Position numbers and translations under genes: made by a program. Under the pieces are notes generated by a model. The model did no database searches, was not told where the DNA came from, and worked only from the letters and a program-made list of their open reading frames with translations. 41,522 nt of DNA from Opitutaceae bacterium (GTDB lineage: Bacteria; Verrucomicrobiota; Verrucomicrobiia; Opitutales; Opitutaceae), in contig SXSC01000158.1 of the NCBI GenBank assembly GCA_005792355.1, positions 1 through 41,522 on the forward strand, in the 5' to 3' direction. This document shows positions 16,661 through 23,707 of this stretch, piece after piece. The number at the start of each line of letters is the position of its first letter. The first letter of the stretch is position 1.

Positions 16661-17050
16661 GCAGAGACGGAATGGAGCGGCGACCGCACACGACGCGCCG
16701 ACCGCCAAAAAAATCCAAGCCAAATCTCCGGTCGCGGACGCGGGAGGGGCGGCTCCGAGCTGACGCCGCGAATCGAGGTGCGGGTCAACGGAGGGGCATG
16801 CTCCAGGCGCCCGCGGAGTTCCATCGCCAACCAGCGGTTGGAAACCGCCGCTCCTTCAGCCCGCGACCGGTGGCGGCAATGCGCCCGCGCCCCGTCCCAC
16901 GCGCGGCCCCCGTCACGTTGCGCAACGACGGCGAAGGGCAGGACGGACGAACCCTGGCCGCCGCGATCTGCTTCTTTCCAGCCTGGGCAAAAATTTCAAA
17001 TTCCCGTTTGCCCTCCGCGCGGCCGCCGTCGAGCGTGGCCGTTCGTGCCC
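16661..17050. other. Divergent control region with a dispersed repeat
   Basis: This 390-bp spacer separates the divergent sialidase-like and DUF1080 genes, so it should hold promoters for both. It contains GGAAACCGCCGCTCCTTCAG at 16840-16859, a near copy of the repeat at 1948-1968, preceded by a small CCAACC-AGC-GGTTGG hairpin. No -35/-10 pair is convincing. The frame into the DUF1080 gene is open throughout but shows no family similarity before 17051. Confidence 0.45.
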
Positions 17051-18937
17051 ATGATCGCCCCACCCGCCCCGCTTCGCACGCTCGCGTGCCTCGTCGCCCT
17101 CGCCCTCGCCGCCGCCCGCGCCCAGTCCCCGCTCCCCGCCGATCCCGTGCGCCTCGATTCCCTCGCGGCCTTCCGGCCCGTCGCCGCCAACTGGCAGCTG
17201 GCCGGCGATCTCGCCGGCGATCCGCGGCGCGACAAAACTCTCACCGCCATCGCCGGCACCGGCGTGCTGGTGTGCAATCCCGGCAGGGACCCGGCCACCC
17301 GCGGCCACCTCTTCACCGCGTGGGATCATGGCGACCTCGAGGCCGAGCTGGAATTCCTCATGGCTCCCGGATCGAACTCCGGCGTGTATCTGCAAGGTCG
17401 TTACGAGGTGCAGCTCTTCGACAGTTGGGGCGTGCGGGTGCCGAAACCCTCCGACTGCGGCGGCATCTACGAGCGCTGGGATGCCGCCCGCGGCCGGGAC
17501 CGGGAAGGCTACGAGGGCGTCGCCCCCCGCGCCAACGCCAGCCGCGCACCGGGCCTCTGGCAGCGGCTGCGAATCGAATTTGAAGCGCCCCGCTTCGACG
17601 CCCGCGGCCGGAAAACGAAAAACGCCCGCTTCGTGAAGGTCGTGCTCAACGGCTTCACGCTGCACGAGAACGTCGAGGTCAACGGCCCGACACGGAGTTC
17701 GGCCTACGACGACGAAAAGGCCCTCGGGCCGCTCATGGTCCAGGGCGATCACGGCGCGGTGGCGCTGCGCCAGCTCAGCGTGAAACGCTTCGAGGCCGGT
17801 CTCACCCTCACCACCGAAAACCTGCGCTACCGGCTGTACGCCGGTGAGCAGGGGAATTTCGGCTCCTATGACGCGCAGCCGCCGACGAGCGAGGGAGTGC
17901 CCGCGCGTTTTGCCCACAGCGCGGTGGAGAAGAGCGGCAAGTTCGCCCTCGTGATCACCGGCTCGCTAATCGCGCCGCGGGCCGGAGCGTATCGGTTCTC
18001 CCTCGAAACCGGCAGTCTCGCCCGGCTCCAGATTGACGGTCAGACCGTGGTCGCGCCGATCGACCGGGATCTCTCGCCGGGCCGCGTCACGCTCACCGCC
18101 GGCCGGCACGAGTTTCGCCTCGATCTCCGGCACACCTCCAACGGTCGCCCCAGCGTCGAACTGATCGCCGAAGGCCCCGGCATCGCGCCGCACGCGGTGA
18201 CGGAGCGCGAAAGCGCGGCGGGCCGGAGCGGGGCCGGCGGCCGCCCCGGGGCGGGCCGGCCGCTGGCGTTGGAGCCGACGGACCGCGTGCTCCTGCAACG
18301 CGGCTTCGTGCCGTTCGAACCGCGCAAACGCCTCTACACCGCGGCGGTCGGCACCCCCGCCGGTGTCCACTACGCCTATGATTTCGAAACCGGCGCCGTG
18401 CTCCGCGCCTGGCGTGGGACTTTTCTGGATACCGCGCAGATGTGGGACGGCCGCGGCAACGAGCAGACCGCCAAACCCACCGGCCCCGCCCTCACGTTTC
18501 CCGGCCAGCCGACTCTGGCGTCGATCGAATCCGCCGCGCACGGCGGCTGGCCCGGCCAACCGGAGGCGCTCTGGTCCTCGCAGGGCTATGAACTGGAGGC
18601 CGACGGCACGCCCATCTTCCTCGGCCGCCTGGCGGAGATCTCCGTGCGCGATCGCCTCGCCGCCACCGCCAACGGCCGCGGGCTCACCCGCACGCTCGCG
18701 CTCACGGGCAAGCTGCCCTCGTGGTCAACCTGGGTGCTGCTCGCCGAAGCCAGCCTGATCACGCCGCAGCCCGGCGGCCATGGCTGGATCGTGGGCGACC
18801 GCGAGTGGTTCGTCGACTGGCCGGCCAACGCCCCGCATCGACCCGTGCTCCGCACCATCAATGGAAGACAGCAACTCGCCGTGGCCCTCACCGCCACGAA
18901 CCTCGAGCTACCGATCACGTACGCCATCGTTTGGTGA
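17051..18937 (+). CDS. Exported DUF1080 (3-keto-disaccharide hydrolase-type) protein with PA14-like domain
   Basis: A 628-residue protein with a signal peptide (residues 1-24, LRTLACLVALALAAARAQS). Residues about 35-235 form a DUF1080 concanavalin-like domain: FTAWDHGDLEAELEFLMAPGSNSGVYLQGRYEVQ, the GGIYERWDAA region and LGPLMVQGDHGAVALRQLSVK. Known members cleave 3-keto-glycosides. Residues about 245-350 look like a PA14/carbohydrate-binding domain (SGSLIAPRAGAYRFSLETG, LRHTSNGRPSVELIAEG). The C-terminal 270 residues have no name I can give, but resemble the tail of large exported proteins of this phylum. ATG 17051 is chosen because it begins at the signal peptide. It is followed after 17 bp by the propeller-cupredoxin gene, so both are probably co-transcribed and act together outside the cytoplasm on sugars. 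Confidence 0.82.
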   Translation: MIAPPAPLRTLACLVALALAAARAQSPLPADPVRLDSLAAFRPVAANWQLAGDLAGDPRRDKTLTAIAGTGVLVCNPGRDPATRGHLFTAWDHGDLEAELEFLMAPGSNSGVYLQGRYEVQLFDSWGVRVPKPSDCGGIYERWDAARGRDREGYEGVAPRANASRAPGLWQRLRIEFEAPRFDARGRKTKNARFVKVVLNGFTLHENVEVNGPTRSSAYDDEKALGPLMVQGDHGAVALRQLSVKRFEAGLTLTTENLRYRLYAGEQGNFGSYDAQPPTSEGVPARFAHSAVEKSGKFALVITGSLIAPRAGAYRFSLETGSLARLQIDGQTVVAPIDRDLSPGRVTLTAGRHEFRLDLRHTSNGRPSVELIAEGPGIAPHAVTERESAAGRSGAGGRPGAGRPLALEPTDRVLLQRGFVPFEPRKRLYTAAVGTPAGVHYAYDFETGAVLRAWRGTFLDTAQMWDGRGNEQTAKPTGPALTFPGQPTLASIESAAHGGWPGQPEALWSSQGYELEADGTPIFLGRLAEISVRDRLAATANGRGLTRTLALTGKLPSWSTWVLLAEASLITPQPGGHGWIVGDREWFVDWPANAPHRPVLRTINGRQQLAVALTATNLELPITYAIVW

Positions 18938-18954
18938 ACGCCGCCCCCCGTTTC

Positions 18955-21033
18955 ATGATCACCTCTTCCCACCCGAACGAACCCCGGCCGCAGACGGGGG
19001 CCCGGGCCCCCGCCCTCGGCTGCGCCCTTGGCCTGGCCCTCGCGGCCGCCGCCAGCTTCGCCGCCGAGCCGCCGTCGCGGATCAACAACCCCTCCTCCGC
19101 CGAGCGCTTCGCCAAACCCTCAAGCGAGCTCGTGAGCCGCGAGGATCTCTTCTGGAAACGCACGCCGCTGGCCGTGCCGGAAGGAATCGTGCTCGAAACG
19201 AGCGGCATCGTTCCCGTCGCGGGCAAACGCCTGCTCGTGACCACGCGTCGCGGGGAAGTCTGGTGGGTTGACGGCGCCTACGACACCGACCCCAAACCGA
19301 AATTCACGCTCTTCGCCTCCGGCCTCCACGAACCGCTCGGCATCATCGCCGCCCCCAAGGGCGGCTACTACGTTGCGCAACGCCAGGAGGTCACCCGCCT
19401 CGTCGACACCGACCGCGACGGCCGCGCGGATCTTTTCGAGACGGTCGCCCAGCTTCCGATCTCGGGGAGCTATCACGAGTACGCGTTTGGCCCGGTGCTG
19501 GGGCCCAACGGCAACCTGCGCGTCACGCTCAACGTGGCCTTCGGCGGAACCACCCAGGCTCCCGCGCCCTGGCGTGGCTGGATGGTCGAAATCACTCCGG
19601 ACGGGCAGATCATCCCCGTCGCCGCCGGCCTGCGCTCACCGTGCGGGCTGATCGTCACCTCGAAGGGCGATTGGTTTTTTTCCGAGAATCAGGGCGAGTG
19701 GGTGGGCTCGGGACGCTTGACCCACCTCGTTCCGGGCGATTTCGCCGGGCACCCGGCGGGGCTGGCGTGGAGCCGGCAACCCGGCTCGACCGTCCGGTTG
19801 CGACCCGAGGACATCAAGGATTTCGAGGAGCCGATGCACGAGGTGGCGAAACGCGTGCCCGGTTTGAAACCGCCCGCCGTCTGGCTGCCGCACACCGTGC
19901 TGGGCATTTCCAATTCCGGCATGATCGAGGATCTCTCGGACGGAAAATTCGGGCCGTTTGCCGGCCAGTTTTTCGTCGGCGATCAAGGCCAGAGCAAGAT
20001 CGCGCGCGTGTCGCTCGAACAGGTGAAGGGCGTGTGGCAGGGCGCGGCGATTGCGTTTCGCGAGGGCTTCGAAAGCGGCATCCTCCGCCTCGCCCAGGGC
20101 GACGACGGCGTCATGTTCGCCGGCGAATCCGCCCGCGGCTGGGGTTCCATCGGCCCGAAGCAATTCGGCCTCGAACGCCTCGCCTGGACGGGCCGCACCC
20201 CGTTTGAGATCAAGGAAGTGCTCGCGCAGCCCGATGGATTTGTCCTGACCTTCACGCAACCCGTCGATCGCGCCACCGCCGAAAATCCCGGGAGCTACGC
20301 CGTCGCGGGCTTCACCTACCTCTATCACAAGGCCTACGGCAGCGCCCCCGTGAATCGCCTCGCCTGCCCCGTCCGCAAGGTCGTGGTGGCACCCGACGGG
20401 CTCAGCGTGCGCCTCGCCCTCGCGTGTCTGCGCGAAGGCTACATTCATGAGATCAAGGCGCCTGGACTCCGCGCCACGGGCGGCACCGAGACCCTCCTCC
20501 ACCTCACGGCCTACTATACGGCGAACCGTCTGCCCGACGGCGCCCGCATCATCCCGCTCGATCCCAAGGACGCGGAACTCTGCGCTTCACTCGCGACCGT
20601 GGTTGCCCTCGGCGCCACCAAGAAGCACCCGAGCAAGGTGCCCTCCGACTGGACCGGCGACGAAGGCGACAGGACGATTCTTCTCGGCACCCTACCGGGA
20701 CTGAAGTTTGACGAGACTCTTCTCACGGTCAAAGCCGGTTCGCGTGTGCGCCTCGTGTTTCGGAACACGGACGACATGCTGCACAACTTCGTGCTCTGCG
20801 CGCCCGGTCGCGGCTCGGCCGTCGGCGAAGCGGCGATGGCGCTCGGGATCGACGGCAACACGCAGAGCTTCGTGCCCGAAACCGACGACGTCCTCTATCA
20901 CACCGCACTCACCCAGCCCGGCACCACCGATACGATTTTCATCACCGCGCCGCGCACCGCGGGCGACTACGATTTCGTCTGCACCTTTCCCGGGCACTAT
21001 CTCCTGATGAAGGGAATCCTGCGGGTGGAGTGA
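18955..21033 (+). CDS. Exported beta-propeller protein fused to a C-terminal cupredoxin
   Basis: A 692-residue exported protein (signal about residues 17-41, APALGCALGLALAAAASFAA). Residues about 60-430 resemble the glucose/sorbosone-dehydrogenase-like propeller used by PQQ-type proteins (GLHEPLGIIAAPKGGYYVAQRQEVTRL, LRSPCGLIVTSKGDWFFSENQGEWVG, FVGDQGQSKIARV). Residues about 560-692 are a plastocyanin/azurin-like domain, with type 1 copper ligands visible as His610 (LHNFVL), Cys676, His681 and Met685 (CTFPGHYLLM). The fusion suggests an oxidation of a sugar or polyol with electrons passed to copper, but a purely binding propeller is possible. It is 17 bp after the DUF1080 gene. ATG 18955 is preferred; the frame is open upstream only within the DUF1080 gene. 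Confidence 0.85.
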   Translation: MITSSHPNEPRPQTGARAPALGCALGLALAAAASFAAEPPSRINNPSSAERFAKPSSELVSREDLFWKRTPLAVPEGIVLETSGIVPVAGKRLLVTTRRGEVWWVDGAYDTDPKPKFTLFASGLHEPLGIIAAPKGGYYVAQRQEVTRLVDTDRDGRADLFETVAQLPISGSYHEYAFGPVLGPNGNLRVTLNVAFGGTTQAPAPWRGWMVEITPDGQIIPVAAGLRSPCGLIVTSKGDWFFSENQGEWVGSGRLTHLVPGDFAGHPAGLAWSRQPGSTVRLRPEDIKDFEEPMHEVAKRVPGLKPPAVWLPHTVLGISNSGMIEDLSDGKFGPFAGQFFVGDQGQSKIARVSLEQVKGVWQGAAIAFREGFESGILRLAQGDDGVMFAGESARGWGSIGPKQFGLERLAWTGRTPFEIKEVLAQPDGFVLTFTQPVDRATAENPGSYAVAGFTYLYHKAYGSAPVNRLACPVRKVVVAPDGLSVRLALACLREGYIHEIKAPGLRATGGTETLLHLTAYYTANRLPDGARIIPLDPKDAELCASLATVVALGATKKHPSKVPSDWTGDEGDRTILLGTLPGLKFDETLLTVKAGSRVRLVFRNTDDMLHNFVLCAPGRGSAVGEAAMALGIDGNTQSFVPETDDVLYHTALTQPGTTDTIFITAPRTAGDYDFVCTFPGHYLLMKGILRVE

Positions 21034-21367
21034 TGCGGCTTTTTTCCGAGACTGCGCTCGGGAGAAATGGCGCGCTGCGTGCGCAGCCTGCGACCATGCC
21101 TCGAAGAATTGCAACGCGGAGGACGCGGAAAGCGCGGAGTGAAAAAGCTCCTTCTCCGCGCCCTCCGCGAGCTCCGCGTTCAACCCTGTTCGGGATATTA
21201 CGACAAACAGGTTGGTCTCTACGATCGGAGAGTCACACCTGTTACCAGTGTTCGCTGCCCCCGATCCTTCCTTCATTGTCCTGGCGAAGGAGGATCCCGC
21301 CTGATCGCGACCACTACAAAAAAGCCCTGGTACGATTCAACGACTCACCCTCAAATCCTGTCCACTG
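21034..21367. other. Spacer with imperfect inverted repeat 21109-21183
   Basis: No gene is seen in these 334 bp. An imperfect long stem pairs 21109-21139 with 21154-21183; both arms are runs of CGCGGAG-type units (TTGCAACGCGGAGGACGCGG against CTCCGCGAGCTCCGCGTTCAA on the same strand). It resembles the dispersed CGCGGAG spacer repeats of high-GC genomes. It is not followed by a T-run, so a terminator role for the gene upstream is doubtful. Confidence 0.45.
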
Positions 21368-21643
21368 ATGAACGACGACCCACTTCCTCCTCTCCCCGCG
21401 GACCTGTCCGCCGAAAGCTTGGCGAAGGCGGAACCCCGCCGCGGCCGCTACCGTCACTACAAGGGCAACGACTACCTCGTCATCGGTCTCGCCCGGCATT
21501 CGGAAACCCGCGAGCCGCTCGTCGTGTACCAGGCGCTCTACGGGGAGCGCGGCCTGTGGGTTCGCCCCGCCGCGATGTTCAACGAGGAAATTACATTCGC
21601 CGGAAAACGCGTGGCTCGCTTCGCTTGGATCGCATCACAATAA
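21368..21643 (+). CDS. DUF1653 family protein
   Basis: A 91-residue cytoplasmic protein. From residue 26 it is a full DUF1653 domain: GRYRHYKGNDYLVIGLARHSETREPLVVYQALYGERGLWVRPAAMFNEEI. The family is widespread and small, and its function is unknown. The first 25 residues (PLPPLPADLSAESLAKAEPR) are not part of the domain and are encoded by a palindrome-like repeat also found in the isomerase gene at 28786. The true start could therefore be this ATG with an acquired N-terminal extension. It ends 9 bp before the glycerate kinase gene and is probably co-transcribed with it. Confidence 0.9.
   Translation: MNDDPLPPLPADLSAESLAKAEPRRGRYRHYKGNDYLVIGLARHSETREPLVVYQALYGERGLWVRPAAMFNEEITFAGKRVARFAWIASQ
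21408..21435 (+). repeat. In-frame coding repeat, copy A (LAKAEP)
   Basis: 28 bp running from CCGCCGAA to GGCGGAACC inside the DUF1653 gene, matching 28786-28813 at 23 of 28 positions with the last 16 identical. It can fold on itself (TCCGCC against GGCGGA) and encodes LAKAEP in frame in both genes. Confidence 0.6.
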
Positions 21644-21652
21644 TTTGCCTCC

Positions 21653-22825
21653 ATGCGCGTCCTGCTCGCCTTCGACAAATTCAAGGACTCCCTCTCCGCG
21701 CCCGCCGCCTGCGCCGCCGCCGCACAAGCGCTGCGGGCGGCGCAGCCCGGCTGGACGCTTGATCTCTGCCCCCTCGCCGACGGCGGCGAGGGATTTTGCG
21801 AAATCCTCACCGCGGCCACCGGCGGCGAGTTGAAAAATTATTCCGTCACCGGTCCGCGCGGCGGAAAAACCGTCGCCGCAATCGGCCTCGTGTCGCTGGC
21901 GAAAATTCCGCCCGCCGCCCGCGATTTCCTGCGAATCTCAGATCTCAAGTCGCGGAACTCAGATGCACCTGACCACATCGCGATCATCGAGATGGCGGCG
22001 GCCAGCGGCCTGGCATTGCTCCCGCCCGAATTCCGCGACCCGTGGCAAACGACCACCGTCGGCACCGGCGAACTCATCCGCGCCGCCACCGAGGCCGGTG
22101 CGGCGGCGATTCTGCTCGGCGTCGGCGGCAGCGCCACGCACGACCTCGGGCTCGGTGCCCTCGCTTCGCTCGGGTTGGAATTCCTATCGGCGCACGGCGA
22201 ACCGATCGCTCCCCCGATCCCAGCGCGTTGGACCGCGCTCGATCGCATCGCCGGCGGCATCGCCCTCTCCCTTCCGCCGATTCACATCGCGTGCGATGTC
22301 ACCAATCCGTTGCTCGGCCCACGGGGCGCCGCCGCGACCTACGGTCCGCAAAAGGGCCTGCGCCCCGAGGACTTCGCGCGGCTCGACCATGCCAGCGCCC
22401 GCCTCGCGATGATGCTCGGTGCTCATTGCGGCCAGCCGGACGCGCTGATGGACGTGCCCGGCACCGGGGCGGCCGGCGGCATTTCCTTTGGCCTGATGGC
22501 CGCCACCGGGGCGAATCTCCTGCCCGGTTTCGATCTCGTCTCCGCGTGGCTCGATCTTGAAGCCCGTCTCGCCGCCGCCGATCTCGTGATCACGGGCGAG
22601 GGCCGGTTCGATGACAGCTCGCTGCAAGGCAAAGGCCCCGGCGCGGTCGCGGCCCGCGGGCTGGCGCTCGGCAAGAAAGTCCATGTCTTCGCCGGCCTCG
22701 CCACTGCCGCGCATCCGCCCGCCAACCTCGCGGTGCACTCCATCACGCCCGCCGGCGTGCCCCTGGAGCAGGCCCTCGGACAGGCCGCCCAGTTTCTCGC
22801 GGCGTCCGTGCGTGCCGCCTTCTGA
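21653..22825 (+). CDS. Glycerate kinase, type 1 (GarK/GlxK family)
   Basis: Phosphorylates D-glycerate with ATP, feeding glycerate from sugar-acid or glyoxylate breakdown into glycolysis. It is 390 residues, normal length. Motifs are LLAFDKFKDSLSA at the N-terminus, PLADGGEGF, ILLGVGGSATHDLGLG, CDVTNPLLGPRGAA..YGPQKG and LVITGEGRFD. Around residues 92-107 a short stretch (RISDLKSRNSDAPDH) looks inserted compared with the family and may derive from a spacer-type repeat. Whether the product is 2- or 3-phosphoglycerate cannot be told. It lies 9 bp after the DUF1653 gene. Together with the lyase, isomerase and hydroxyacid dehydrogenase further right it fits degradation of sugar acids. Confidence 0.93.
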   Translation: MRVLLAFDKFKDSLSAPAACAAAAQALRAAQPGWTLDLCPLADGGEGFCEILTAATGGELKNYSVTGPRGGKTVAAIGLVSLAKIPPAARDFLRISDLKSRNSDAPDHIAIIEMAAASGLALLPPEFRDPWQTTTVGTGELIRAATEAGAAAILLGVGGSATHDLGLGALASLGLEFLSAHGEPIAPPIPARWTALDRIAGGIALSLPPIHIACDVTNPLLGPRGAAATYGPQKGLRPEDFARLDHASARLAMMLGAHCGQPDALMDVPGTGAAGGISFGLMAATGANLLPGFDLVSAWLDLEARLAAADLVITGEGRFDDSSLQGKGPGAVAARGLALGKKVHVFAGLATAAHPPANLAVHSITPAGVPLEQALGQAAQFLAASVRAAF

Positions 22826-22898
22826 CCCGCGCCCGTCCGTCCGGCCGACTCCATTCCTCCCACGTCCCGCCATCCTCCGGGCCAGCCGTGCCACCACG

Positions 22899-22943
22899 GC
22901 CCAATCCAACATGTAACGTATTACGTTACATGTTGGATTGGGC
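22899..22943. repeat. AT-core palindrome, copy 2
   Basis: A 45-bp perfect palindrome with 22-bp arms around a central T (22921). The core half-site is ATGTAACGTA; the outer arm GCCCAATCCAAC is specific to this copy and is matched exactly on the other side. A GCCGTG-CCAC-CACGGC hairpin lies just to its left, and a GC-rich second hairpin (GGCGC...GCGCC) follows at 22941-22960. It is 73 bp past the glycerate kinase stop. Confidence 0.9.
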
Positions 22944-23001
22944 GCTCGTCGCGACGCGCCACCGCGATTCCCCCTCCCATGGCTGGCGGTACCTCGAAAA
23001 C

Positions 23002-23022
23002 ATGTAACGTATTACGTTACAT
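23002..23022. repeat. AT-core palindrome, copy 3 (upstream of HTH gene)
   Basis: The bare 21-bp core, ATGTAACGTA and its inverse around a central T, without matching outer arms. It ends 41 bp before the ATG of the small helix-turn-helix gene, a good place for an operator. The centre-to-centre distance to copy 2 is 91 bp. Confidence 0.85.
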
Positions 23023-23063
23023 TTGCAGTGACCCGATCGGCCGAATCCGTCACGGTAACCGCC

Positions 23064-23441
23064 ATGAGCTCACCGACGTTTGTCCCGCGGTTTCCTCCGC
23101 AACTCGAATTGCCGCTCGAACTCGCGAGCGCGTTAATGGAGGCGGCCAGCAATTCCGTTCGCACCGCCCTCCAGGAACACCGTCGCAATCGGCGACCACG
23201 GCGTGGCGCGACTCTGCGGCCCGGCGCCGATACCCCGATGTGGAACGAACTCATCGTCGCCGTCCGCGCCCAACTCACCGGTCGCTACGGCGAGAAAGTC
23301 CGCCTGGGCCGCGTCCTGGGATTGCCCCGGCAACGCGTGAACGATTTTCTGCAGCAGCGCTCCTACCTGCCCGACGCCGAACGAGCCCTGCTGCTGCTCG
23401 TGTGGCTGCAGCTTCGTCGCCAGGGGCACGACATGGCGTGA
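23064..23441 (+). CDS. Small helix-turn-helix protein flanked by palindromes
   Basis: A 125-residue protein I do not recognise as a named family. The C-terminal half reads as a Cro/C1-type helix-turn-helix: EKVRLGRVLGLP, a turn, then the putative recognition helix RQRVNDFLQQ, followed by RSYLPDAERALLLLVWLQL, as in XRE domains. The N-terminal half is helical with a basic patch (QEHRRNRRPRRG). No HUH or tyrosine-transposase motif (as in RAYT proteins) and no nuclease motif is visible. ATG 23064 is chosen: a longer frame from 22938 would run through palindrome copy 3 (reading KHVTYYVTF) and is unlikely. The gene has two palindromes on each side in a near-symmetrical layout. It may bind the palindromes, as repressor or as their mobilising partner. 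Confidence 0.7.
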   Translation: MSSPTFVPRFPPQLELPLELASALMEAASNSVRTALQEHRRNRRPRRGATLRPGADTPMWNELIVAVRAQLTGRYGEKVRLGRVLGLPRQRVNDFLQQRSYLPDAERALLLLVWLQLRRQGHDMA

Positions 23442-23497
23442 CCTCCCGGTCGGCGCCATTCGCCGCCACCCGCCGCGGCCGAACCGCACCACCCAGG

Positions 23498-23530
23498 ACC
23501 AACATGTAACGTAATACGTTACATGTTGGT
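23498..23530. repeat. AT-core palindrome, copy 4
   Basis: A 33-bp perfect palindrome around A23514. The core is as in the other copies, and the outer arm here is ACCAAC with its exact inverse GTTGGT. It starts 57 bp after the helix-turn-helix stop. A second hairpin, GCGACA-GTCG-TGTCGC, follows at 23534-23549, at the same place as the second hairpin after copy 2 but with different paired bases. Confidence 0.9.
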
Positions 23531-23581
23531 TCGAGCGACAGTCGTGTCGCGTCACCGCCGCGGCGCAATGGCGGCCGAAGA

Positions 23582-23622
23582 CCCTGGAAACATGTAACGT
23601 AATACGTTACATGTTTCCAGGG
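23582..23622. repeat. AT-core palindrome, copy 5
   Basis: A 41-bp perfect palindrome around A23602. The outer arm is CCCTGGAAAC, again matched exactly on the far side. Its centre is 88 bp from copy 4, close to the 91 bp between copies 2 and 3. A GCCGC-GAC-GCGGC hairpin follows at 23628-23640. It lies 85 bp before the NamZ-like gene. Confidence 0.9.
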
Positions 23623-23707
23623 CGGCAGCCGCGACGCGGCGCGCCGGCCGGGGGGCGGTTTCGAAACAGCTCGACCGATTCGCGGTCGCGCGACATCTCT
23701 CGCGTCA

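Noticed and set aside
16916..16927. CGTTGCGCAACG palindrome in the divergent spacer
   Set aside because: 12-bp palindromes are common by chance at this length and composition, and there is no second copy nearby.
22938..23063. Longer start for the HTH protein at 22938
   Set aside because: It would translate palindrome copy 3 and adds no plausible domain; ATG 23064 gives a normal small HTH protein.
22899..23622. CRISPR array or intrinsic terminators as explanation for the palindromes
   Set aside because: Spacing and flanks are not those of repeats with unique spacers, no cas genes are near, and no T-runs follow the stems.
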